DNA from: Bacillota bacterium | GTDB lineage: Bacteria > Bacillota > Clostridia > Acetivibrionales > DSM-1351 | Direction: 5' to 3' | DNA length: 64,000 nucleotides | Assembly: GCA_023416275.1 (NCBI GenBank) | Contig: JAEZIB010000055.1 | Span: forward strand, 1-64,000 | In this document: positions 44,183-52,870 of the stretch, piece after piece | Layout of the letters: each line of letters starts with the position of its first letter | Numbering within the stretch: position 1 is the stretch's first letter | Position numbers and translations under genes: made by a program | Notes under the pieces: model-generated | Database searches by the model: none | What the model was told of the DNA's origin: nothing | The model's input: only the letters and a program-made list of their open reading frames with translations

Positions 44183-45064
44183 TTAGAAACTACTTAGTTG
44201 CTCTATAAATTTAATTTTTTTGTCTCTTTGCTCTATAATGATTTCTATATCTTGATCTGTTATATGCTTAAATCTAGATTGCTTTTTTAAGTAAGCGCTA
44301 ATGCTTGTATATTCACGTTTTTTCTGATTCAGTTTATATACGCCGTCTTCATATTCAGCTAAATACCAGAGCCCACATTCAATAGCTTCCCTTGCTATAG
44401 AAACTGTATCACTACTGTCTATTCCCCATCCTGTGGGACATGGAGCAGCAACATGAATATATGATGTGCCATTGGTATTTTTAGCTTTTTCAATCTTTCT
44501 GATATAGTCAGGTATATTCCCGATACTTGCTGTCGCAGCGTACTTTATATGGTGAGCTGCAACAATTCCAAACATATCTTTCTTATTGTTAATACTCCCA
44601 TGTATATTATCACCTGGCGGTGTTGTTGTAGTTCTTGCACCGTAAGGAGTCAGACTACTTTGTTGAACTCCGGTATTCATATATGCCTCATTGTCATAGC
44701 AAATATAAATTATTTTATCACCTCTATCAATCGCCCCAGATAATGCTTGTAGTCCGATATCTGCGGTGCCGCCATCTCCAGCAAAGCCCACAACATTACA
44801 ATCTTGTATATTCAAAGCATTTGTTGCGGCTCTTATACCTGAGAGCATTGCTGCTGTGCTTGCGAAAGGTGATATCAGTGCATTAACTCCAAAGCAAAGT
44901 TGTGGATATACAAAGCCTACCGCAGACATACATCCGGCAGGTAATACAACAAAGGTATTTTTCCCAAGCACTTTAAGTGCAAGTCTTACTGCCAAGCTTC
45001 CTCCACAGCCGCCACAACCTTTATGACCGTAAAAATATTCTTCTTTATCCAATTTATTTAGCAT
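44183..45064 (-). CDS. porB: 2-oxoacid:ferredoxin oxidoreductase, beta (TPP) subunit
   Basis: A 293-residue subunit starting MLNKLDKEEYFYGHKGCGGC at ATG 45064 behind GGAGG. The thiamine diphosphate site is GDGGTADIGLQALSGAIDRG, followed by YDNEAYMNTG. Cys-rich GCGGCGG near the N-terminus and a later Cys supply the 4Fe-4S ligands of PorB. Together with the alpha, gamma and delta subunits encoded upstream it decarboxylates a 2-oxoacid to an acyl-CoA and reduces ferredoxin. Substrate cannot be read from the sequence; pyruvate, 2-oxoisovalerate or the keto acid of methionine are options. Confidence 0.9.
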   Translation of the reverse strand: MLNKLDKEEYFYGHKGCGGCGGSLAVRLALKVLGKNTFVVLPAGCMSAVGFVYPQLCFGVNALISPFASTAAMLSGIRAATNALNIQDCNVVGFAGDGGTADIGLQALSGAIDRGDKIIYICYDNEAYMNTGVQQSSLTPYGARTTTTPPGDNIHGSINNKKDMFGIVAAHHIKYAATASIGNIPDYIRKIEKAKNTNGTSYIHVAAPCPTGWGIDSSDTVSIAREAIECGLWYLAEYEDGVYKLNQKKREYTSISAYLKKQSRFKHITDQDIEIIIEQRDKKIKFIEQLSSF

Positions 45065-45108
45065 ACTAACCTCCACGCCTACTTTAGGCATAAAAAATGG
45101 TGAAACTA

Positions 45109-46278
45109 TTAACCCTTTACCCCTACAAAATTTAATGTTTGCACTTTATTCTCAGAATCAATGCTCATAAGCTCTATGAATATATTCTCAATATCGTTAA
45201 AACTAATATTTTTACCGCCCAAACCAGCAATATAGTTTACTAACTCTATCCCCGTAGTTTTTAACGCATCTGCTACATTTGTATAAACTGCTCCATGATA
45301 TCCAAAGGAAATATCTTTTTCTAGAACACCGATTTTCTTCGCATTCCTGCAGAGCTCTAATATTTCTTTCTCTGGGAAGGGGCGCATAAATCTTATTTTA
45401 ACAACACCTACCTTATGGCCCACATTTCTAAGACTATCTACTACATCCCTGACCAAACCGGTTATGCTACCTAAGGTAACTATTATGGTATCAGCATCCT
45501 CAGTTTTATATCCTGAAGCCAAGCCACCATAGCCTCTTCCTGTTATGTCTTCGTATTGTTTATCCAGCTCTACTATAATATTTCTTGCATCCTCCACAGC
45601 TTGATGTTGCTGAATCTTGAACAATATGTTATCTGAAGGACTAGAAGAAAAAAATAGATTCTTTGGATTATCGAGGTCCATTTTACCCTCCAAGTTAAAC
45701 TCCGGCAGAAACTCTGAAACCTGTTCTTCGGTGGGTACCTCTATTGCTTCAAAGGTATGTGTTAGTACAAATCCATCAAGGTTTATCATTACTGGGGTAA
45801 GTACTTTATTATTCTCTGTTATTGCATACGCCTGAATTATCATATCCAAGCTTTCCTGAGCATCTTCCACATAAGCTTGTATCCAGCCACTATCAAGCAA
45901 GGATAGAGAATCTCTCTGGTCTCCGAAAATACTCCACGGCAATGCTACTGCTCTATTTGCATTCATCATAACAAGTGGTACTCTTCCTCCACTTGCATAA
46001 TGCATAACTTCTGCCATGTACAAAAGACCTTGAGAGGACGTTGCTGTGAAGGTTCTAGCCCCAAGTACACTAGCTCCCATAACAGCTGCCAATGCAGAAT
46101 GTTCAGACTCAACGTACATATACTGAGCATCAAGTTCACGCTTTTCAACCATTTCTGCCAATCTTTCAACTACTATCGTTTGTGGAGTGATCGGATATGC
46201 AGCTATAACTTTTGGCTTTGCCAGCATTACACCAAGTGCAACAGCTTCATCGCCTGAAACAAAAACTTTATTACTCAT
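45109..46278 (-). CDS. porA: 2-oxoacid:ferredoxin oxidoreductase, alpha subunit
   Basis: A 389-residue subunit with the pyrimidine-binding domain of the family (GDEAVALGVMLAKPKVIAAY, then PITPQTIVVERLAE and YVESEHSALAAVMGAS). GGAGG lies before the ATG, and the start overlaps the delta-subunit stop by eight bases. It completes the active site with PorB and binds CoA. Family paralogues oxidise pyruvate, branched-chain or aromatic oxoacids. Confidence 0.9.
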   Translation of the reverse strand: MSNKVFVSGDEAVALGVMLAKPKVIAAYPITPQTIVVERLAEMVEKRELDAQYMYVESEHSALAAVMGASVLGARTFTATSSQGLLYMAEVMHYASGGRVPLVMMNANRAVALPWSIFGDQRDSLSLLDSGWIQAYVEDAQESLDMIIQAYAITENNKVLTPVMINLDGFVLTHTFEAIEVPTEEQVSEFLPEFNLEGKMDLDNPKNLFFSSSPSDNILFKIQQHQAVEDARNIIVELDKQYEDITGRGYGGLASGYKTEDADTIIVTLGSITGLVRDVVDSLRNVGHKVGVVKIRFMRPFPEKEILELCRNAKKIGVLEKDISFGYHGAVYTNVADALKTTGIELVNYIAGLGGKNISFNDIENIFIELMSIDSENKVQTLNFVGVKG

Positions 46279-46567
46279 TAGCTGTATCCTCCTTTTTCAT
46301 TACAATAGCAGACTTTTTACACTCTTTTGCACAAATACCGCAGCCTTTGCAAAAACGATAATCAATTTGCATGTGGTCTTCCTCTGAAAAGATTACTCCC
46401 TCAGGACATACCAGATAACACAGTCTACAATTATTACAAATATCAGTGCTTATAACAGGTTTTACATTTCTCCAACCCTCTAGGGTTTCTGTCAAATGCA
46501 TTGCAGGACCATAAGTACCAACCGGAATATCTCCAGAGAACTTTTTGTTTACAATTGCTCTAGTCAT
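46271..46567 (-). CDS. porD: 2-oxoacid:ferredoxin oxidoreductase, delta (2x4Fe-4S) subunit
   Basis: A 98-residue ferredoxin-like subunit with two 4Fe-4S motifs: CNNCRLCYLVCPEG and CKGCGICAKECKKSA. It overlaps porG by an ATGA junction and porA by eight bases, so the subunits are coupled in translation. It carries electrons from the TPP site to external ferredoxin. Confidence 0.92.
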   Translation of the reverse strand: MTRAIVNKKFSGDIPVGTYGPAMHLTETLEGWRNVKPVISTDICNNCRLCYLVCPEGVIFSEEDHMQIDYRFCKGCGICAKECKKSAIVMKKEDTANE

Positions 46568-47094
46568 ATATTTACTCCTTCAATATCTTCAAAAATCCGT
46601 TCTACAAGAGCTTTATTCTTTATAGCTATACGCTTAGGCATATCATAGTCAACAGCAGATAGTAGATTCTCACTTGAAACAATATTGGTATTTGCTATTA
46701 ATACCGCAAGCATTGCAGTATTGGATATTGGAGCACCAAGATATACTTCCGCTATCTGGTTAGCATTAAAGCCAATAATATATTCAGACTTTTTATCCTG
46801 AGATGTATTAAGAATTATTTTTCCATTTGGTTTAAGCTTTTTAAGCAGGCTGTCAGTATATAAACTTTCATCTAGTATTACAAAATAGTCGCTTAAATCA
46901 CTTTGACTTCTATCCCTAATGGGTTTATTGTCAATCTTTGTATAAGCCAGTACTGGAGCACCGCGCCTTTCAGGTCCAAAGCTTGGAAAGCTTAGTGCAA
47001 ATTTGTTTTCGTAAAGACTTACAGCTGCTCCTAAAATTCTAGAGGAAGTGAATGCTCCTTGCCCTCCTCGACCTAAAAAAGTTACCTCAATCAT
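46564..47094 (-). CDS. porG: 2-oxoacid:ferredoxin oxidoreductase, gamma subunit
   Basis: A 176-residue subunit starting MIEVTFLGRGGQGAFTSSRI, the standard signature of the gamma subunit. PSFGPERRGAPVLAY is a second conserved segment. AAGGAG precedes the ATG. It is the first gene of the four-subunit set. Confidence 0.92.
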   Translation of the reverse strand: MIEVTFLGRGGQGAFTSSRILGAAVSLYENKFALSFPSFGPERRGAPVLAYTKIDNKPIRDRSQSDLSDYFVILDESLYTDSLLKKLKPNGKIILNTSQDKKSEYIIGFNANQIAEVYLGAPISNTAMLAVLIANTNIVSSENLLSAVDYDMPKRIAIKNKALVERIFEDIEGVNI

Positions 47095-47194
47095 TTTAAT
47101 ACTCCTTTAAATGCTAAAAGATGGTCTGTATTAGTTTACATAAAAACAAAATTGATATATATTTCAGTTTTAAAAATGGATTCACATTTTAGCA

Positions 47195-48352
47195 TTAAAA
47201 ATGTTTTCGTATATTCTGCAAACGCTCAAGCGCTTGTTCAAGAGTTTCTTTTTTCTTTGCAAAGTGGAACCTGATATAATTATTTACATTTTCCTTAAAA
47301 AAGCTGGAACCTGGAACACCAGCAACACCAACAGTTTTTGCTAATTTTTCAGCAAACTCGTTATCACTCTTTACACCAAATTCACTTATGTCTACCATTA
47401 CATAATAGGCACCTTCTGGTTTATGATATTTCAGTCCTATTGAATCAAGACCCTCCAAAAACAGCCCTCTCTTTTGGGTATAGAGCTTATTTAATTCTAT
47501 GTAATAAGCATCTCCGAAGGAGAGTCCCGGCAAAACTGCTTTCTGCAACGGAGCTGCCGCACCTACAGTAAGAAAATCGTGTACCTTCTTGCAGTTATCT
47601 ACGATATTTTTGGGAGCTATAACATAGCCAAGTCTCCAACCAGTAATGGAATATGTTTTTGAAAGTGAGCTACAGGATATTGTTCTTTCAAACATACCCG
47701 GTAAGGATGAAAAGTATATATGCCTGTTTGGTTCATATACAATGTGTTCATATACCTCATCAGTTATTACAAAAGCATCGTACTTTGTCACTAATTGAGA
47801 TATAAATAAAAGCTCTTCTTCTGTAAATACCTTTCCTATTGGATTGGAGGGATTGCATAGTATTAATGCCTTAGCTCCTTGTTTAAATGCTTCCTCAAGC
47901 TGTGCCTTGTCAAAGGTAAATTCAGGTGGATTCAACGGAACATATATTGGTACCGCACCACAGAGAATTGTATCTGCGGCATAGTTTTCATAAAATGGAG
48001 AAAATATAGCTACCTTTTCTCCAACTTCGCAAACGGACATCATAGCAGTCATCATTGCTTCTGTGCTACCACAGGTAACCACTATATTCTCATCTGGATT
48101 TAACTTTAAATTCATAAGTTTTTGTTGTTTCTGTACTAAAGCCTCTCTAAAAAGCTTTGAACCCCAAGTGATTTCATACTGATGTGGTCCTTCTACAGCA
48201 ACCTTTTGAAGTTCTTCGATTAATTCCTTTGGCGGATCAAAGTCTGGAAACCCCTGTGCAAGATTTATTGCACCATATTGATTTGAAATTCTTGTCATTT
48301 TTCTAATAATTGATTCTGTGAACCCGTCTAATCTGGTACTTAATTTTGGCAT
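47195..48352 (-). CDS. Class I/II PLP aminotransferase (YbdL / kynurenine-aminotransferase-like)
   Basis: A 385-residue fold-type I aminotransferase. Typical features are INLAQGFPDFDPPKEL, the Asn and Asp contacts in LILCNPSNPIGKVF and FVITDEVYEH, and the PLP Lys in SSLSKTYSITGWRLGY. The closest recalled relatives are methionine/glutamine-type YbdL and kynurenine aminotransferases, which use methionine or aromatic amino acids. GGAAGG precedes the ATG. Its place between a PaaK-like ligase and a 2-oxoacid oxidoreductase suggests it makes the oxoacid that PorABGD consumes. Confidence 0.85.
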   Translation of the reverse strand: MPKLSTRLDGFTESIIRKMTRISNQYGAINLAQGFPDFDPPKELIEELQKVAVEGPHQYEITWGSKLFREALVQKQQKLMNLKLNPDENIVVTCGSTEAMMTAMMSVCEVGEKVAIFSPFYENYAADTILCGAVPIYVPLNPPEFTFDKAQLEEAFKQGAKALILCNPSNPIGKVFTEEELLFISQLVTKYDAFVITDEVYEHIVYEPNRHIYFSSLPGMFERTISCSSLSKTYSITGWRLGYVIAPKNIVDNCKKVHDFLTVGAAAPLQKAVLPGLSFGDAYYIELNKLYTQKRGLFLEGLDSIGLKYHKPEGAYYVMVDISEFGVKSDNEFAEKLAKTVGVAGVPGSSFFKENVNNYIRFHFAKKKETLEQALERLQNIRKHF

Positions 48353-48411
48353 ATATATAACCTTCCCCTGTCAACCACAGCTATTGCTGTGAAATTATAA
48401 TAAAAATATGT

Positions 48412-49728
48412 TTATTTCTCTTCTCTAATGTCCACAATTCTTTTAGCCTTATGAGTAGCTCTTGGAAGCTCACCATCTTCTAATAAAATAATTTCTTTTG
48501 GTTTTATCCCAAGATGTGTTTTAAGTTCTTTTGAAATAATGCCTATTAATTTCTCATTTTCAATTGTTGATGTTTTACGTTTTTCGATCTCTACATTAAA
48601 TTTAGTAATGTGATTGTCAGTAAGTACTGTAATCCTATATTCCCCTGTCAAATCCTCTATATCTCTGATTACTACTTCTATATCACTTGGAAATATATTT
48701 ACTCCACTGCAAATAAACATGTCATCTACTCGACCAACAATTTTGATTCTCTTGTGGGTACGTCCGCACTGGCACTTTTGATTGGTATATGTAACAATAT
48801 CCCCAGTTTTAAATCTAATCATTGGCCTAGCTTCTTTTCTAAGTGTAGTAAGCAGCATTTCACCTCTTTGCCCCTCTGCAACAGGCTCGCCTGTCTTTTC
48901 GTCCACAACTTCTACCAATATATGATCTTCTGCAACATGTAGGCCGTCGTGATATTCACATGCACCAGCACAAGCCCCAAATATATCTGAAATGCCATAG
49001 AAGTCATGTACCTTAGCTCCCCATAAATCCTCAATAGCTTGTCTGGTTGCTGGTATTGACCCACCGGGTTCTCCTGCTACTATAATTGTTCTTATTGATA
49101 ACTCCTTTTTAATATCAATACCTTTTTTGATAGCTGTTTCTCCCAAATACCATGCATATGATGGCGTTGTCCAAATTATATTTGGCTGATATTCCTTCAA
49201 AATAAATAGCAGTCTGTCAGCTGGAATTGTTCCAGCCCATATACAAAGTGCTCCTAAGTTTTGAGCACCTATGACATCCGGTCCTCCAACAAATAATGAA
49301 AAGTTAAGTGCATGTATGTATCTATCCTTTGGCCTCATACCTGCTGCCCAGAAAAGCCTGCTCTCTACATCCTGAAATTCATCAAAATCAACCTTGCTAA
49401 AAGGACTGGCAGTAGGTACTCCTGTCGAGCCACTGGATGAAGAAATAAAAACGACCCTTTCTTCATCTACTGTGACTAAGTCACCAAGTATAGGCTTATT
49501 ATTTTGTCTTTCTCGTATAGTTTGCTTTGTTAATATCGGGAACTTTCTTATATCATCGAGCGTTATAATATCTTGCGGTGATAACCCAGCTCCATCAAAG
49601 GTTTCTCTGTAATAAGTTGATTTTTCATATGCTAACTTAATTTGAGACTTTAGTTTTTCTAGCTGGTATTCCTCTAATTCATCTCTTCCTATAGTTTCAA
49701 TTTCTTCTACCCAAAACTTTTTCTCCAT
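48412..49728 (-). CDS. Phenylacetate-CoA ligase (PaaK) family AMP-forming enzyme
   Basis: A 438-residue adenylate-forming enzyme. The AMP-binding motif is SSSSGSTGVPT, with DFYGISDIFGACAGAC and later FKTGDIVTY and GRVDDMFICSGVNIFPSDIE, the hinge and C-terminal subdomain. It starts at ATG after GGGGG. Forward, it makes an acyl-CoA from a carboxylate with ATP; in fermenting anaerobes this family sits beside 2-oxoacid oxidoreductases, where the reaction may run toward ATP formation. The acyl group is uncertain; phenylacetate-like or methylthiopropionate-like acids are inferred from context. Confidence 0.85.
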   Translation of the reverse strand: MEKKFWVEEIETIGRDELEEYQLEKLKSQIKLAYEKSTYYRETFDGAGLSPQDIITLDDIRKFPILTKQTIRERQNNKPILGDLVTVDEERVVFISSSSGSTGVPTASPFSKVDFDEFQDVESRLFWAAGMRPKDRYIHALNFSLFVGGPDVIGAQNLGALCIWAGTIPADRLLFILKEYQPNIIWTTPSYAWYLGETAIKKGIDIKKELSIRTIIVAGEPGGSIPATRQAIEDLWGAKVHDFYGISDIFGACAGACEYHDGLHVAEDHILVEVVDEKTGEPVAEGQRGEMLLTTLRKEARPMIRFKTGDIVTYTNQKCQCGRTHKRIKIVGRVDDMFICSGVNIFPSDIEVVIRDIEDLTGEYRITVLTDNHITKFNVEIEKRKTSTIENEKLIGIISKELKTHLGIKPKEIILLEDGELPRATHKAKRIVDIREEK

Positions 49729-50129
49729 AATATTCCCCCATTTTTTATTCTATAATTTTAGAAGATACCAACCTAATTTTTATTTCATAGTAATTCTATG
49801 TGAATTGTATGCATTTGCTTTATATAAATATACTGCTTAATTCTATACATGTCAATAGTAAAAACAAAAAATTAGATTCTAATATTTTTACATTACTCAG
49901 CATAATATTCAGTTATATATTATAAACAGAAAATCTCCAGATTATGTTTAATGTGTTCAATTAAACTAGTATTAGTTGTACTGTGAAATAAAATAATTTA
50001 AGAAGTGTTTATTCGGAGTTGGTGAAAAAAGCTTGAGCAATGAATACAAAGATTTTAGTATTAATGAAATAACGAAGAAAGAATTCATTTATGTTTACAG
50101 TTGTTTAGCAAGCTCTGAGCATTTATACC

Positions 50130-50154
50130 AAAAACCGACACAATGTCGGTTTTT
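50130..50154. terminator. Perfect hairpin with T-run
   Basis: AAAAACCGACA (50130-50140) pairs with TGTCGGTTTTT (50144-50154) around a 3-base loop. It can act on either strand. The nearest minus-strand gene ending before it is folK (stop at 50414). Confidence 0.7.
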
Positions 50155-50240
50155 GCACACTATGAACCATGTACGATGAGAATATATGCGACGGCTAAAA
50201 TACTGAGCTGAACCATTACTAATTCAAGCAATTATTTGGG

Positions 50241-50303
50241 CAACAAACCATTAATAATTCTACCGCACCAATAGATTTTTGTGTGCGAAGTCTAAGTTAT
50301 TAA
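50241..50303. repeat. Dispersed palindromic repeat (subfamily B)
   Basis: CAACAAACCATTAATAATTC, TACCGCACCAATAG, GTGTGCGAAGTCTAAGTTAT. It is nearly identical to the copy at 52184-52245. Located downstream of folK. Confidence 0.8.
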
Positions 50304-50413
50304 AAAGAGGAATCCTCATGTTCAGCGTTATGACAAAGTCCACACACAATATTATATACTTATATTTATTACATAAAACTGAAGGTATCCAATCTTATTA
50401 ATGAGATGTAGAG

Positions 50414-50866
50414 TTATATATCTTCAATAGTTTTTTTCAATACAGGATGAAAGACTTTTGGTGCAATTTCTTTCAGAGGTTTTAGTACAAATTCTCTTTC
50501 ATGCATTCTTGGATGTGGAATAATTAAATCATCATCATTTAAGACTAAATCCTCATATAGCAGAATATCCAAATCAATAGTTCGAGGTCCCCAATGGATA
50601 ATTCTCTCCCTTTTCAGATTTTTCTCAATATCAGAGCATATCTCAAGCAGCTTGTGGGGACATAAAGAAGTCTTGACTTCCACAACAGCATTTAAAAAAT
50701 CAGGCTGCTCTGTAAATCCAACGGGAGCTGTATTTATATATGAAGAGACTAGTTTTACCTCAACACCCTCATTCTGCTTTAACATTTCTATGGCATTGTT
50801 TAGATTTTCCTCACGATTACCTATATTTGACCCAAGAGCTATATAGGCATTAGCAATCTTACCAGT
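50414..50866 (-). CDS. folK: HPPK, 2-amino-4-hydroxy-6-hydroxymethyldihydropteridine pyrophosphokinase
   Basis: A 150-residue enzyme from ATG 50866 (MTGKIANAYIALGSNIG) behind GAGGTG; an upstream in-frame start would sit inside folB. Signatures are ALGSNIGNREENL and GPRTIDLDILLYED, the latter with the Mg-binding Asp pair, and HPRMHEREFVL. It transfers pyrophosphate from ATP to the pterin for folate synthesis. It overlaps folB by eight bases. Confidence 0.94.
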   Translation of the reverse strand, partial: TGKIANAYIALGSNIGNREENLNNAIEMLKQNEGVEVKLVSSYINTAPVGFTEQPDFLNAVVEVKTSLCPHKLLEICSDIEKNLKRERIIHWGPRTIDLDILLYEDLVLNDDDLIIPHPRMHEREFVLKPLKEIAPKVFHPVLKKTIEDI

Positions 50867-51236
50867 CATTTCTGTCACCTCGTTTGCGCTCAAGCTCTAC
50901 CGCAGCATATTTCAGATGTTGCCCCATTGGTGCCCAAGGCTTTTTTAATAAAACCTTTACTGATTGAGCATTTTTAAATTTGCCAAATATGCCTTCAATT
51001 ATTTTATATGCTGCTGTTTCAATTAAATCATAGCTTTCCGATTGCAAAATAGCGGTAGCTGTTTTACAAACTGTAGAGTAATTTATTGTGTCATTAAGGT
51101 TGCCGCTTCTAGCTGCTTCTTCTAAGTCAGCACCAATCTCAATAGAAATAACAAACATTTGCCCCAAGGTTTTTTCTTCTTTAGCGACACCATGATAAGC
51201 ATAAATCTTAAGCTCTTCAACTATTATCTTATCCAT
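50859..51236 (-). CDS. folB: Dihydroneopterin aldolase FolB
   Basis: A 125-residue enzyme with the DHNA family start IIVEELKIYAYHGVAKEE, a substrate-pocket Glu in LIETAAYKIIEGIF, and the C-terminal KKPWAPMGQHLKYAAVELER containing the active-site Lys. It overlaps folP by eight bases and folK by eight bases. It converts dihydroneopterin to the hydroxymethyl pterin used by FolK. Confidence 0.94.
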   Translation of the reverse strand: MDKIIVEELKIYAYHGVAKEEKTLGQMFVISIEIGADLEEAARSGNLNDTINYSTVCKTATAILQSESYDLIETAAYKIIEGIFGKFKNAQSVKVLLKKPWAPMGQHLKYAAVELERKRGDRNDW

Positions 51237-52077
51237 TATTTATGCATTTCCTTTCTAAACAATCTATAATTTTAGTTACACGAACATTTTCCTTGATATC
51301 ATGTACTCTCACTATATCACAGCCCTTAATAATACCGGCAGCAGTTATTGCCAGCGTCCCTTCCAGTCTGTCACAAACCTCCAAATCAAGAACCTTGCCA
51401 ATAAAGGATTTTCTCGAGGCTCCAAGTAAAATTGGATAACCCAGTCTTTTAAATGCATCTAGCTGTCTCATAACCTCTAAATTCTGCTCAAAGGTTTTTG
51501 CAAATCCAATACCCGGATCAATAATAATATTTTCATCCTTAATTCCAGCGTTGTGCGCTAAGTCTATGCTTTGAGTCAATTCGAAGAGTATATCCTCAAT
51601 AAGATTCTGATATTCTGTTCCAGTAGTTCTATTATGCATAATGCAGACAGGGACATTATATTTAGCCGCTACTAAAGCCATTTCGGCATCGAATTTTAAG
51701 CCCCATACATCGTTAATCAAATGAGCACCCGCTTTTATGGCTGCTTCTGCTGTTTTTGCTCTGTAGGTGTCAACTGATATTGGAATATTCAGTTCCTTGC
51801 TTAACAACTGAATGACGGGAATAACACGTTCAATTTCATCCTTTCCAGAAACCTCAGTACTGCCTGGTCTTGTTGATTCACCGCCCACATCAATAATATC
51901 AGCACCTTCTTCAACCATACGGATTGCCTGTGCTAATGCAGCCTTTTCATTATAGAATTTGCCTCCGTCTGAAAACGAGTCAGGTGTAACATTTAAAATA
52001 CCCATTGTATAAGTACGCTTGCCCCACTCCCAAACACTTTTTCCTATATTAATAAATTCCTTATGCTTTATTGTCAT
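51229..52077 (-). CDS. folP: Dihydropteroate synthase FolP
   Basis: A 282-residue TIM-barrel enzyme. Conserved parts are MGILNVTPDSFSDGGKF, DVGGESTRPGSTEV, ISVDTYRAK, LINDVWG, IIDPGIGFAKTFEQN, GASRKSFIG and the terminal RVHD. AGGAG precedes the ATG. It joins p-aminobenzoate to the pterin pyrophosphate. It lies 200 bases downstream of folE, with a hairpin and a repeat between them. Confidence 0.95.
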   Translation of the reverse strand: MTIKHKEFINIGKSVWEWGKRTYTMGILNVTPDSFSDGGKFYNEKAALAQAIRMVEEGADIIDVGGESTRPGSTEVSGKDEIERVIPVIQLLSKELNIPISVDTYRAKTAEAAIKAGAHLINDVWGLKFDAEMALVAAKYNVPVCIMHNRTTGTEYQNLIEDILFELTQSIDLAHNAGIKDENIIIDPGIGFAKTFEQNLEVMRQLDAFKRLGYPILLGASRKSFIGKVLDLEVCDRLEGTLAITAAGIIKGCDIVRVHDIKENVRVTKIIDCLERKCINNG

Positions 52078-52133
52078 TTACATTTCTCCTATAATACTGA
52101 GACGAACCATTTAAGTAAATCCCACCCATACTA

Positions 52134-52177
52134 AACTCGAAAGTGTACAATGTAAGTACCAACTATACTTTCGAGTT
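52134..52177. terminator. Hairpin between folE and folP
   Basis: AACTCGAAAGT (52134-52144) pairs with ACTTTCGAGTT (52167-52177). Partial T-richness follows. It may terminate or attenuate the que/fol transcript after folE. Confidence 0.6.
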
Positions 52178-52183
52178 ATTTTG

Positions 52184-52245
52184 CAACAAACTATTGATAA
52201 TTCTACCACACAAATAGATTTTTTGTGCGAAGCTTGAGTTATTAA
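52184..52245. repeat. Dispersed palindromic repeat (subfamily B)
   Basis: CAACAAACTATTGATAATTC, TACCACACAAATAG, GTGCGAAGCTTGAGTTATTA. It lies 34 bases past the folE stop. Confidence 0.8.
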
Positions 52246-52278
52246 ATATTCGGTAACAGACTAGTATGTCATACTTAC

Positions 52279-52863
52279 TTATTTAAGCATCATAAACAAT
52301 TTGCTGGTTATACTGTCGTCTAACTCAAATTTTCCACGCAAAGTAGTTGTTTCAGTAACTGCTCTAGTGTTTTTAATTCCTCTGGCAGTCATGCATGCGT
52401 GCTGTCCCTCTATTATAACAGCAACATCCTCCGAGCCTGTAACCTTTTGCATTATTTCAGCTATATCAGAGCCTATTCTTTCTTGAAGCTGGAGGCGTTT
52501 TGACACCATATCCGCAATTCTTGCAATTTTGCTTAGTCCGATAATTTTCTTATTGGGAATATATGCAATAGTAACCTTCATATTATACATCAAGGCCAAA
52601 TGGTGCTCGCAATAGCTGAATATTTCGATATCCTTCATAATAACCATTTCCTTGTTATCCTCAGGAATTGCAAAATCTTCTTCAAAGGTTTTGTTAAACA
52701 TATCTGCAATTTCATTATTGGTATATCCAATACCCTCGAATATTTCTTCGTACATTTTAGCTACACGAGCAGGAGTATCCAACAGTCCTTCTCTATTTGG
52801 GTTTTCGCCAATTGCCAACAATATACCTCTAATATGTTCTTCTATTTTTTCTCTATCTATCAT
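52279..52863 (-). CDS. folE: GTP cyclohydrolase I FolE
   Basis: A 194-residue enzyme. Zinc ligands are in SYCEHHL and HACMTARG (Cys, His, Cys), and the fold signatures LDTPARVAKMYEEIF and PNKKIIGLSKIARI are present. It makes dihydroneopterin triphosphate, the shared precursor of folate and queuosine, explaining its place between the que and fol genes. It starts eight bases after queE. Confidence 0.95.
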   Translation of the reverse strand: MIDREKIEEHIRGILLAIGENPNREGLLDTPARVAKMYEEIFEGIGYTNNEIADMFNKTFEEDFAIPEDNKEMVIMKDIEIFSYCEHHLALMYNMKVTIAYIPNKKIIGLSKIARIADMVSKRLQLQERIGSDIAEIMQKVTGSEDVAVIIEGQHACMTARGIKNTRAVTETTTLRGKFELDDSITSKLFMMLK

Positions 52864-52870
52864 TAGTATA

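Larger units (their letters stand above)
49729..50413. other. 685-base region upstream of the PaaK-like gene
   Basis: I see no supported gene. It holds a perfect stem-loop at 50130-50154 and a dispersed repeat at 50241-50303. I looked for a SAM (S-box) riboswitch and did not find its conserved segments. A 48-codon frame at 50033-50179 with a TTG start is too weak to call. Confidence 0.45.

Noticed and set aside
50033..50179. 48-codon TTG-started frame with soluble-looking sequence
   Set aside because: Weak ribosome site, no homologue I recognise, and a terminator hairpin lies inside it.
49729..50413. SAM (S-box) riboswitch ahead of the methionine-linked operon
   Set aside because: The conserved CTTATC..AGAG and GCAACC segments are not present on the minus strand.
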